Origin: DASXTS01 sp036505275
GTDB taxonomy: Bacteria > Actinomycetota > Actinomycetes > Mycobacteriales > Pseudonocardiaceae
Length of the DNA stretch: 6,132 bases
Direction: 5' to 3'
NCBI GenBank assembly: GCA_036505275.1
Contig: DASXTS010000314.1
Span: forward strand, 1 to 6,132
Positions 1 to 5,531 of the stretch are shown here, in pieces. The first letter of the stretch is position 1. The number at the start of each line of letters is the position of its first letter. The position numbers were made by a program, and so were the translations under genes. The notes beneath the pieces were generated by a model, which worked only from the letters and a program-made list of their open reading frames with translations, was not told where the DNA came from and searched no databases.

Positions 1-521
1 GCCGCGGCCGCTTTGGACCCTTGCCCGTCCTCCGCGGGCCAGTACGCGACCGGGGCAATCGTGGACGACGACTCGCCCACCAACGTCCGGTACAGAGCAG
101 ACCGCAGCTCGGAGCTCTGGTTCAGCCGTCGCAGCCGACCGGACGCAACCACAGCAACGACCGACTGGTGCAAGGAAAGGTCCCAGCGGGGCGAGTAGGA
201 GTCCACGAATCCCGTGGCCCGCTCGGTAGCCGAGTACGGCACCGACACGCGCAGGGGCACGTTGCGGCGGACGTTCGGGTAGTAGGGGCCGGCCAGGCCG
301 GGGGTGAAACGGCCGTCTGGGTTGAGCAGGGTCAACCTGATCTGGGTGGGGGACGCTTGCCCGGCCTCATCGGCGCGGCCCTTCGTGATCGTCACACCGG
401 GATTGGTTAGGACGCGGTTGGACACGTCGGTCCAGGTCCACCCGGTGGGATCGGCGTCGGGGTCGGCGCCGAAGGCCATTTCGACCTTCGGGGTCAACAG
501 TCCCCCGGTGTAGGTTGGCAC
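1..521 (-). CDS. Distal/minor tail protein, N-terminal part (runs off left edge)
   Basis: This is the N-terminal 173 residues of a tail-tip structural protein; the rest lies beyond the left edge. The GTG start at 521-519 directly follows the TAA stop of the tape measure gene (524-522), with a GGCGG-like ribosome site just upstream. Visible signatures are a KVEMAFGAD stretch near residues 12-20, LNPDGRFTPG at about 66-75, GPYYPNVRRNVPLRV at about 78-92, and AYWPAEDG at about 159-166. In actinophage minor tail proteins the first part forms a distal-tail-like beta domain that contacts the tube, and the YWP-EDG motif usually marks the start of a LamG/concanavalin-like domain that may bind host glycans. 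Position directly after the tape measure is the normal place for a distal tail protein. The family call is by remembered motif resemblance. An internal ATG at codon 15 is a less likely start because it would cut the conserved N-terminal strand. Confidence 0.8.
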   Translation of the reverse strand, partial: MPTYTGGLLTPKVEMAFGADPDADPTGWTWTDVSNRVLTNPGVTITKGRADEAGQASPTQIRLTLLNPDGRFTPGLAGPYYPNVRRNVPLRVSVPYSATERATGFVDSYSPRWDLSLHQSVVAVVASGRLRRLNQSSELRSALYRTLVGESSSTIAPVAYWPAEDGQGSKAAA

Positions 522-2969
522 TTATCCGCCGATCGCGCGTTGCACGTTGCCACCGCCCTCGACGCGCACCCACTCGCGGAGCAGGGCGACGAACTTGTCC
601 CACCCGCCGGCCGGGTCCAAGACCACTCGCGACTCGACAACGACCCGGCCGCCGCCGCCAGGTGGGAGCACCTGCTCGGGACGCCCGGTGCCGTTGTAGG
701 CCATGGTGTAGCCGGGCATCAACCAGCCGCCCGAGTCATATCCGCCAGGCCTGTTATAGGCGGCGCTGAGGGAGCCGTACCGGGCCAATGCGTAGCGCAT
801 GCTGGCGAGGATGTTCGCCAGCGGGTCGTAGATGTCCCAGCTCGTGCCGGCGAAGTGATAGGCGCGGAAGGTCGCGCCTATTGTCTGCATGAGCCCGCGG
901 GACGGATCTCCGCGCTGGGCGTTGATGTCGGTCAAGTTGATGGCTCGCGGATTGCCGCCGGATTCTTGGTTCATTCGCCGCAGCACCGTTTGCAGCAGGA
1001 TCGCGGGCTGGCCCATCATGGCCAGGGCTTGCAGGACCAGCGGCGCCCACCGCTGCACACCTGCGCCAGCAGCACCGACACCGCTGAACAGGGCCCGCAC
1101 CCGCTCGACCAACTTGCCGACGGTGGCGTCCACGAGCTTGCCGACGATCTCCCCAGCCATGCCACCTGGCAACGCGCCGAGCCGGCCAGTGAACAGGTTC
1201 TTCGCCCACCCGACAACAGAACCCACCGGTCCGCCCTCGGCGTAGTGCGCCACGCCGCGGTGCATGGTGTCCACCGCGCCGAGCCCGCCTAGGTTGGCGA
1301 CGGCCCGCTTGGACAGCACGAACTCGCCGGGCATGAGCATCGCTGGCACGGTGTCCCGGCTGCCGACACCGGGAACGGGGCCACCGGAGGCGAACGCCCT
1401 CAGCGCACCACCGGTGCTGGCCGGGGTGATCTGTATGAGGCCGACCTGCGGTAGGCCGATCTTGGACGCCACCCAGTTCCACGCCTCAAGGATCTTGTTG
1501 ATGCTGGACTTGATGGTGATGACGATGTCGTTCCACTTCACAGCCGCCGACTGTTTGATCTTCTCCCATGAGCCGCCGAACAGGTTGACGATCGTGCCGA
1601 GGATCCCGTCGACGACGCCCATGATGATCCGCAGTTGGCCTTCGGCGATGTTCCGCAGGCCGGCCCAGGCTTTGCTCCAGTCGCCGGACAGGATCGCGCT
1701 GAAGACCTGGAAGATGCCCTGGATCATCTGCAGGACGCCGCGGATGATGCCGACGACGCCGGTGAGTACCCCGGTGACGATGGTGAGGATGCGTTCGCCG
1801 TGCTTTTCCCAGAACGCACTCACCGCGGCGATCACAGCCTTGGCCAGGTCCCCGAACTGCTGGAACAGGCCGCGGGCGCCGTCGACCATGCCGCGGATCT
1901 GGTCCTGGTGACTGGCCGCCCATGCACGCACGTCGCCGACGATCTGGTTCCACAGGTTCCGCAGGCCGCCGGCGGCCTGCGTGACGTTGGCAACGACGGG
2001 GCCCATGTCCATTTTGCCCAGCCAGTCGCCGACCACCGACGCCGCGTGTTGCACGAACCCGGCGAACCCTTGCAGGGCTGGAAGCAGCTTCTCGCCGATC
2101 ACCTCGACAAGCTTCAGCTTGACCTGCATCCACCACTGCATGACCGGCACCAACTTCTCGCCGATCTTGGCTTGCAGTTCCTCGGTTTTCGCGGCGGCGA
2201 TCCGTTGTGAGTTGGCCAGTCCGCCGGATGTCTGCGCGAAGTCGCCGGCCACGTCTTTCGTCTGATCCATGATGAGGTTCAGCCGCGCAGTAGCCTTCTC
2301 CTGCGCGGTCAGTGAATCGGCACTCTTCTTGCCCGTGTCGGCCAACGCTCGGGCCGTGACCGCGGCGTCCGACAAGCCGACTCCGTAGCGCTCCAGCGGG
2401 TCGGCCTCGCCGCGTAGGCCGGCCTGGATGGCCTCCAAAGCGTCCGGCACGCTCGTGTTGAACACGGACGCCATGTCGGCGGCGCGCTCTGTAAGCCCGA
2501 TGGTGTTCTTAGTGACGTCCTCCATGGGAAGACCGAGATTCTTCAGACCAGCGCCGAGAGGAGTGACGAGTTCCTGAAACGCCCTGCGGGAGAGACCGAA
2601 CGCGTTGGCGTTCTTTTCACCCCAGTGGACGATGTCCTCAGACCAATCGCCGTAGATCTTCTGCACGGCGTTCGCGGACTCGGACAGGTCGGAGAACGCT
2701 TGCACCGAGTCGCCGATGAAGCCGGTCACCTTGCTGAACCCGGCTGCCGCGACACCAGCCACAGCACTACCGATGGACGCCCCGAGGCCAGCCGCCCAGG
2801 CGGTCATCTTGTGGCTGGCCTTGCTGGTGTCGACGTCCACGTCGGCGTTGACCCGCCGCCCGTCGACCTTCCCCATCTCCTTGGACAGGGCGGCGAACTG
2901 CTCGGCGATCTTCATCAGGGCTTGGGATGCCTTATCGAATGCGACAACATCGAAGGTCACCGTCGTCAA
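522..2969 (-). CDS. Tail tape measure protein with embedded SLT (lytic transglycosylase) domain
   Basis: This 815-residue protein sets tail length and is threaded through the tail tube. Residues about 80-270 resemble the TP901-type tape measure core, including PLERYGVGL at about 191-199. Residues about 360-470 are long amphipathic and hydrophobic helices, with a membrane-like stretch near 395-427. A GGPVPG...MPGEFVLS block at about 529-553 is typical of actinophage tape measures. Residues about 640-740 look like a soluble lytic transglycosylase domain: NQESGGNP (probable catalytic Glu669), RGLMQTIG (691-698), YDPLANI (714-720) and a tyrosine-containing AYNRPGGY (737-744). That domain would cleave the glycan strands of peptidoglycan during DNA entry. 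The TTG start at 2969-2967 is chosen because it overlaps the TGA stop of the upstream chaperone frame (TTGA) and has AGAGGGGG about 6 bases upstream. A GTG three codons later is the alternative. The stop is TAA at 524-522. Confidence 0.95.
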   Translation of the reverse strand: MTTVTFDVVAFDKASQALMKIAEQFAALSKEMGKVDGRRVNADVDVDTSKASHKMTAWAAGLGASIGSAVAGVAAAGFSKVTGFIGDSVQAFSDLSESANAVQKIYGDWSEDIVHWGEKNANAFGLSRRAFQELVTPLGAGLKNLGLPMEDVTKNTIGLTERAADMASVFNTSVPDALEAIQAGLRGEADPLERYGVGLSDAAVTARALADTGKKSADSLTAQEKATARLNLIMDQTKDVAGDFAQTSGGLANSQRIAAAKTEELQAKIGEKLVPVMQWWMQVKLKLVEVIGEKLLPALQGFAGFVQHAASVVGDWLGKMDMGPVVANVTQAAGGLRNLWNQIVGDVRAWAASHQDQIRGMVDGARGLFQQFGDLAKAVIAAVSAFWEKHGERILTIVTGVLTGVVGIIRGVLQMIQGIFQVFSAILSGDWSKAWAGLRNIAEGQLRIIMGVVDGILGTIVNLFGGSWEKIKQSAAVKWNDIVITIKSSINKILEAWNWVASKIGLPQVGLIQITPASTGGALRAFASGGPVPGVGSRDTVPAMLMPGEFVLSKRAVANLGGLGAVDTMHRGVAHYAEGGPVGSVVGWAKNLFTGRLGALPGGMAGEIVGKLVDATVGKLVERVRALFSGVGAAGAGVQRWAPLVLQALAMMGQPAILLQTVLRRMNQESGGNPRAINLTDINAQRGDPSRGLMQTIGATFRAYHFAGTSWDIYDPLANILASMRYALARYGSLSAAYNRPGGYDSGGWLMPGYTMAYNGTGRPEQVLPPGGGGRVVVESRVVLDPAGGWDKFVALLREWVRVEGGGNVQRAIGG

Positions 2970-3133
2970 CGTGACCCCCTCTGCATGTCATCCACCGACG
3001 CCGCGAGCAGGTCGAACTGGCCGAGCGACAAACGCCCCGTCTCCCACGGGCGGATGTGGTACAGGTGCGCGAAGCTCGCCATGTACCGGGCTATTCGGGA
3101 CTCGAGTTCGTCCCATCGGGCCAGGTCACGGTA
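2966..3133 (-). CDS. T-like tail assembly chaperone segment, read by predicted -1 frameshift
   Basis: In the -1 frame relative to the G-like chaperone gene there is an open stretch from 3229 down to a TGA at 2968-2966. Its last 55 codons encode a helical segment containing ARWDELESRIARYMASF and HIRPWETGRLSLGQFDLLAA, the composition and length of a gpT-type second half of an actinophage tail chaperone. It has no ATG, GTG or TTG until an ATG at 3082, which lies in the middle of this coding-like segment and has no ribosome site. Production as a G-T fusion by -1 frameshifting is therefore the best explanation, giving about 148 residues if slippage is at 3136-3130. The right boundary given here assumes that slip point; the true one can lie anywhere between 3229 and 3093. 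The TGA overlaps the TTG start of the tape measure gene. The frame shift and the family are inferred from position and pattern, not from a search. Confidence 0.72.
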   Translation of the reverse strand, partial: YRDLARWDELESRIARYMASFAHLYHIRPWETGRLSLGQFDLLAASVDDMQRGSR

Positions 3134-3411
3134 GGGTCCGGCCGCGCCTGCGGTGGTGATGTCCCTTCGTCGGACATGGCACCGATCTTCGCGATGCGCA
3201 GCGTGCCCAGATCCGCGTAGTTGACCTGCTCACCAGCCTTGCGCTTCGCCAAGAACACCAGCGCGGCCAGCGCGTCCGGGTCGCCCTCATCCAGTGCCAT
3301 CGCGAACGCCTTTGGCGTCATGCCGCAGGACTGCTTGATTGTGCGGAAGTCGGCGATCGTCAGCTCGGCCTCATCCCACTCGTAGGGCTTGCCCTCGACG
3401 ACGATCTTCAT
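3091..3411 (-). CDS. G-like tail assembly chaperone
   Basis: This 106-residue protein is the short form of the tail assembly chaperone, which binds the tape measure protein and keeps it soluble until tube polymerisation. Its N-terminal part has the usual pattern of this family in actinophages: MKIVVEGKPYEWDEAEL (a short beta hairpin followed by acidic residues), then FRTIKQSCGMTPKAFA, then EGDPDALAALVFLAKRKAGE at about 43-62. The last 25 or so residues are Pro/Asp/Ser-rich and look like a linker. The ATG (3411-3409) overlaps the TGA of the gp10-like gene (ATGA), and a GGAGG at 3426-3422 serves as ribosome site about 10 bases upstream. The gene ends at TAG (3093-3091). The location immediately before the tape measure gene supports the call, as does the long -1 frame overlapping its 3' end. 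Confidence 0.87.
   Translation of the reverse strand: MKIVVEGKPYEWDEAELTIADFRTIKQSCGMTPKAFAMALDEGDPDALAALVFLAKRKAGEQVNYADLGTLRIAKIGAMSDEGTSPPQARPDPTVTWPDGTNSSPE
3130..3136 (-). promoter_or_regulatory. Candidate -1 frameshift slip site (C CCT ACC)
   Basis: Within the overlap where both the zero and -1 frames are open, the minus strand reads C CCT ACC in the zero frame of the G-like gene. A proline tRNA on CCT could re-pair with CCC after moving back one base. This is one of two places in the overlap where the shifted P-site codon keeps its first two base pairs; the other is G GGC ACG, further upstream. A small potential hairpin, GGGAC and GTCCC with an 8-base loop (3114-3097), lies about 15 bases downstream. 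It is not a canonical XXXYYYZ heptamer, so the exact site is a guess. Confidence 0.3.
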
Positions 3412-3911
3412 CGCGCTGCTGCCTCCAACTTGCGTTTCACGTCGGCCATGACCTGCAGGATCTCCTCACGGGGGATGCCGGAGGCGCGTTTCAGCGGCTC
3501 GGACCACCAGCCGGGTTTGATGTCGCGCTTCTTCCACGTCCACTCGGACCGGTCCGAGCCCTCCTCGGGGAACACGGGCCACCGCAGCTTGCCGCGGTCC
3601 AGCGCGCGGATGTCGTGCCCGGAGGTGGCGACGAGGCGAACCGAGTACATGTTGCGCCGCTTGTTCACCACCCGCCGTGTCGTGATCTTGCTGCGGGCGA
3701 TCGTGTCGGCCAACCCGCCCCGCTTCGGCAGACCCTCCCGCGCGGCCTTGCGGGCGACCTCTTTCAGCGGCTTCATTGCTCGGTTGATGCCCCGGTACAG
3801 CTCCTTCTGCAGGTCCTTGGCGCCCGCGTCCTTCAACGCCTGCGTCAGTTCCCGCAGGTCCTGCGCACCCTTGACGGACAGCGGAATGGCGACCGGGGCC
3901 ACGGTGGTCAC
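3408..3911 (-). CDS. HK97 gp10-like head-tail/tail component
   Basis: This protein of 167 residues (164 from the alternative start) resembles the HK97 gp10 family, small neck or tail-completion proteins of siphoviruses. Residues about 11-58 form a charged helix with repeated Lys/Arg. LPKRGGLADTIA (about 61-72) is followed by beta strands. A GKLRWPVF (about 107-114) and KPGWW (about 132-136) pair matches the G-LRHPVF...KPGFF pattern of the family. The GTG at 3911 is the longest start but lies against a run of G that would otherwise be the ribosome site. The GTG at 3902-3900 has that G-run about 8 bases upstream and is equally or more plausible. The TGA stop overlaps the ATG of the next gene. 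Unusually, it follows the tail tube gene instead of preceding the terminator gene, and a divergently oriented lipoprotein gene begins right behind it. Confidence 0.8.
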   Translation of the reverse strand: MTTVAPVAIPLSVKGAQDLRELTQALKDAGAKDLQKELYRGINRAMKPLKEVARKAAREGLPKRGGLADTIARSKITTRRVVNKRRNMYSVRLVATSGHDIRALDRGKLRWPVFPEEGSDRSEWTWKKRDIKPGWWSEPLKRASGIPREEILQVMADVKRKLEAAAR

Positions 3912-3921
3912 CCCCCGTTCA

Positions 3922-3952
3922 TTGGATGTGTGACACCACGACCGCCGATACT
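3922..3952 (+). promoter_or_regulatory. Candidate promoter for the lipoprotein gene
   Basis: TTGGAT at 3922-3927 and GATACT at 3947-3952, separated by 19 bases, resemble weak -35 and good actinobacterial -10 hexamers. A transcript starting about 7 bases after the -10 would begin at or next to the GTG at 3959, which would make the message leaderless. The spacer contains a short palindrome GTGTGACAC (3928-3936) that could be an operator, although such short palindromes are common by chance. This is a pattern match only. Confidence 0.3.
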
Positions 3953-3958
3953 CACGCT

Positions 3959-4414
3959 GTGACCCCTCGCGCCCTGGGCCTGACCACCGTCATCGCTGCC
4001 GTGCTCGCAGCCGCCGCGTGCGGATCCGGCGGCGACGATCCGAAACCGTTCGGCCAGCGCCAGACCTTCCCGAGCGGCATCACTGTCGAAATCACCCAGC
4101 CGCAACCCGCCAAGACGGAAGGCGTCCTGCCCGAACCCGACACGCGGGCGGTGGTCGCTGAGATCACCGTCGTGAACAACCGCCAGGAGGTGTACGACAC
4201 CAACCAGCTTCAGACCATCGCCACCGCAGACGGCCGGGTCGCCAACGGCGTGCTCATCGAAGGCACGAGCCTGACGCGGCCGAGCCTTCCCGCGGGGCAG
4301 AAGGTCACCTACAAGGAGGCGTGGATGGTGCCGACCAGGCAGAGCGTGCCGTTCCGTCTTCAGGTGTCCACGAGCTTCGGCGAGCGCCCGTTGTTCTTCG
4401 AGGGCGAGGCCTAG
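3959..4414 (+). CDS. Lipoprotein with small beta-rich (DUF4352-like) domain; moron candidate
   Basis: This is the only plus-strand gene, about 151 residues. From the GTG at 3959 the protein starts MTPRALGL and continues through a hydrophobic stretch to LAAAAC. This is a lipoprotein signal with Cys at residue 21, so the mature protein would be lipid-anchored on the outer face of the membrane. The ATG at 3926 gives 162 residues but adds an unlikely acidic leader (MCDTTTADTHA). After a short Gly/Asp linker the mature part alternates short strands (SGITVEITQP, TRAVVAEITVVNN) with SLPAGQKVTYKEAWMVP, the pattern of small Ig/telokin-like domains such as DUF4352; this assignment is tentative. No good ribosome site precedes either start. 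The gene reads against the tail operon, is wedged between tail tube and gp10-like genes, and stops at TAG 4412-4414. Surface display suggests envelope modification or superinfection exclusion, but no function can be read from the sequence. Confidence 0.82.
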   Translation: MTPRALGLTTVIAAVLAAAACGSGGDDPKPFGQRQTFPSGITVEITQPQPAKTEGVLPEPDTRAVVAEITVVNNRQEVYDTNQLQTIATADGRVANGVLIEGTSLTRPSLPAGQKVTYKEAWMVPTRQSVPFRLQVSTSFGERPLFFEGEA

Positions 4415-4417
4415 GCC
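4408..4417. repeat. Palindrome GGCCTAGGCC holding both convergent stop codons
   Basis: The ten bases are a perfect inverted repeat. Its central CTAG provides the TAG stop of the plus-strand lipoprotein gene (4412-4414) and, on the other strand, the TAG stop of the tail tube gene (4413-4411). It has no loop and no T-run, so it is not a convincing terminator. Confidence 0.85.
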
Positions 4418-4830
4418 GTCGGATAGGTCACGCCGGCCTGACTTCCGTTCCTGAATTTGGCCTCGATCGTGGAGGCCTCGCCGATGCCGCCGGACAGCAT
4501 GTTGTACGTCGTCAACAGCCCCGACATGACCGCCGCCGGGTTCGTTGCCGACCGAGCACCGCTGGTGGCGCGCACCTCGATCGTCACCGGCGTGGTCGAT
4601 CCGATCAGCGGCTGCAGCGTGGCGTGGGTCTTCCCGCTGGCGAAATCCTGAAAAAAGGTGATGGTGAAGGTGGCGTCACCGAGGCCCTTTGTGATCGCCT
4701 TCGACGTCGCCCCGAACGCGGTGATGTCGACCTCGTCCCGGTTGTCCTCGACCGTGACCGAGTTGGCGTGATCGGACAAGGTGACGCCGTTCACCGAGAT
4801 GAACGCATCGGTCAAAGTGAAGATCGACAT
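4411..4830 (-). CDS. Major tail tube protein
   Basis: This 139-residue protein is the probable building block of the tail tube. It is beta-rich and carries the pattern seen in short actinophage tube proteins: HANSVTVEDNRDEVDITAFG at about 21-40, GLGDATFTITFFQDF at about 49-63, a TLQPLIG turn at about 71-77, and TPVTIEVRATSGARSATNPA at about 80-99. The ATG (4830-4828) has GGAG about 9 bases upstream, and the gene starts 6 bases after the stop of the preceding gene. Order before the chaperones and tape measure, with the terminator upstream, is normal for siphoviruses. The TAG stop shares its bases with the stop of the opposing lipoprotein gene. In other phages tube proteins are made in large amounts, so readthrough antisense to the lipoprotein gene is expected in lytic growth. 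Confidence 0.92.
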   Translation of the reverse strand: MSIFTLTDAFISVNGVTLSDHANSVTVEDNRDEVDITAFGATSKAITKGLGDATFTITFFQDFASGKTHATLQPLIGSTTPVTIEVRATSGARSATNPAAVMSGLLTTYNMLSGGIGEASTIEAKFRNGSQAGVTYPTA

Positions 4831-4836
4831 TTGCTG

Positions 4837-5169
4837 TTACTCCGCGTCCGTGGGCTGGTCGGTGGACTCGTCGGCGGTCTTCTTCGACCGCTTGGTGGGC
4901 TTCGGTTCGGGTTCGACCCGCTCGATGTGGCCGCCCGCGATGAGCGCCGCCTCGTGTTCCATCAGGTACGCGGCCTCGAACTCTTCGCCCTGCGGGTGTT
5001 GGTAGTTGTCGGACAGGACCCGGTACTTCCTCGGCACGATCTCCACCAGGCCACCCCGCACCGCGTCCTGCTCTGCGGCGGGTGAGGCGAAGTCGTGCTC
5101 GAACTCGTCCTTGGCGAAGTCGCCGATGAACGGCTCGGCGAGCGGGCTGACCGCGCGGTACCTACCCAT
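4837..5169 (-). CDS. Small tail-module protein of unknown function
   Basis: This 110-residue protein has no function I recognise. The first 80 or so residues look folded, with AEPFIGDFAKDEFEHDF near the N-terminus, KYRVLSDNYQHPQGEEFEAA in the middle, and EAALIAGGHIERVEPEPKP towards the end. The last 25 residues are Lys/Asp/Glu/Thr-rich and probably disordered. Comparable small proteins occur next to tail tube genes in actinophages, but I know of no tested role. The ATG at 5169-5167 is preferred because it overlaps the preceding stop (TGATG) and implies translational coupling. A GTG one codon upstream (5172) is possible. It ends in TAA (4839-4837), 6 bases before the tube gene, so it is clearly part of the same operon. 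Confidence 0.75.
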   Translation of the reverse strand: MGRYRAVSPLAEPFIGDFAKDEFEHDFASPAAEQDAVRGGLVEIVPRKYRVLSDNYQHPQGEEFEAAYLMEHEAALIAGGHIERVEPEPKPTKRSKKTADESTDQPTDAE

Positions 5170-5513
5170 CACGGCACCGGGAAGAGCTTGTATGTGACGG
5201 TCGTGGTGAAACTATGAGTCACGGTCACTAGGCCCGTGGACGGGTTGACCTGCTCGGGTCGGACGTAGAAGACCTTCGACGCGCCGGCCGCGACCGAGCC
5301 GGCGATGGTGCCGCCGGTGAGCGGGTTGCCGGCCGGGGTGGAACCCGCGTCGGAGATGGTGATGTTGTCCGTCGAGCCGCCAGCGTTGATGATGTCCAGG
5401 AAGCAGCCGCGGGACCCCATGATGGACTGGGCGATCGTGTCCGACGAAGCAACAGCGGCACCCGTTGATGCGGTGCCGCCGTTGGACGGAGCAATCGCGG
5501 ACAATGCAGCCAT
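5169..5513 (-). CDS. Small beta-rich protein, probable virion component
   Basis: This 114-residue protein is rich in Gly, Ala, Ser and Thr and nearly free of charged residues. The pattern is a low-complexity N-terminus (residues 1-25), then GCFLDIINAGGSTDNITISD at about 36-55, SVAAGASKVFYVRPEQVNP at about 73-91, and GLVTVTHSFTTTVTYKLFPV at about 94-113. This resembles a compact beta-sandwich, as in Ig-like or decoration proteins of phage particles. The start ATG (5513-5511) has a good ribosome site, AGAGAGG, about 8 bases upstream, and an 18-base gap separates it from the terminator gene. It is placed between terminator and tube genes. It could decorate the tube or head, or be a neck component. 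The virion role is inference; I recognise the style but not a named family. Confidence 0.7.
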   Translation of the reverse strand: MAALSAIAPSNGGTASTGAAVASSDTIAQSIMGSRGCFLDIINAGGSTDNITISDAGSTPAGNPLTGGTIAGSVAAGASKVFYVRPEQVNPSTGLVTVTHSFTTTVTYKLFPVP

Positions 5514-5517
5514 ACGG

Positions 5518-5526
5518 CTACCTCTC
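5518..5526 (-). promoter_or_regulatory. Strong ribosome binding site for the beta-rich protein
   Basis: The minus strand reads GAGAGAGGT about 5-8 bases before the ATG at 5513. It is the clearest independent ribosome site in the right half of the window, where other genes rely mostly on stop-start coupling. It suggests this protein is translated well by itself, which fits a structural protein made in many copies. Confidence 0.5.
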
Positions 5527-5531
5527 TCTTG

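Noticed and set aside
4..11. GCGGCCGC eight-base palindrome near the left edge
   Set aside because: Such GC palindromes occur by chance in DNA of this composition, and here it lies inside the minor tail protein coding frame.
540..1292. 250-codon open frame on the plus strand opposite the tape measure gene
   Set aside because: It is antisense to a confidently identified gene in high-GC DNA, where opposite frames stay open by chance; its product is His/Ala/Arg/Gly-rich without recognisable motifs.
1264..1911. 215-codon plus-strand frame opposite the tape measure
   Set aside because: Shadow frame; Met/Pro/Thr/Ile-rich composition reflects the reverse of helical Ala/Gly/Val codons, and no ribosome site was noted.
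3871..3876. TTGACG as a -35 box for the lipoprotein gene
   Set aside because: No -10-like hexamer occurs 16-19 bases downstream; the sequence there is GC-rich.
3908..4105. 65-codon minus-strand frame opposite the lipoprotein signal peptide, stop overlapping the gp10-like GTG
   Set aside because: The GTGA overlap looked like coupling, but the product is compositionally random and the lipoprotein reading on the other strand is convincing. It would be a gene only if the lipoprotein call were wrong.
4321..5085. 254-codon plus-strand frame beginning inside the lipoprotein gene
   Set aside because: It would overlap the lipoprotein, tail tube and small protein genes in antisense; its Arg/Gly/Asp/Val-rich sequence has no domain I recognise.
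5170..5172. GTG start one codon upstream for the 4837-5169 gene
   Set aside because: The ATG at 5169 overlaps the preceding stop in the common TGATG form, which is more typical; the two differ by one residue only.
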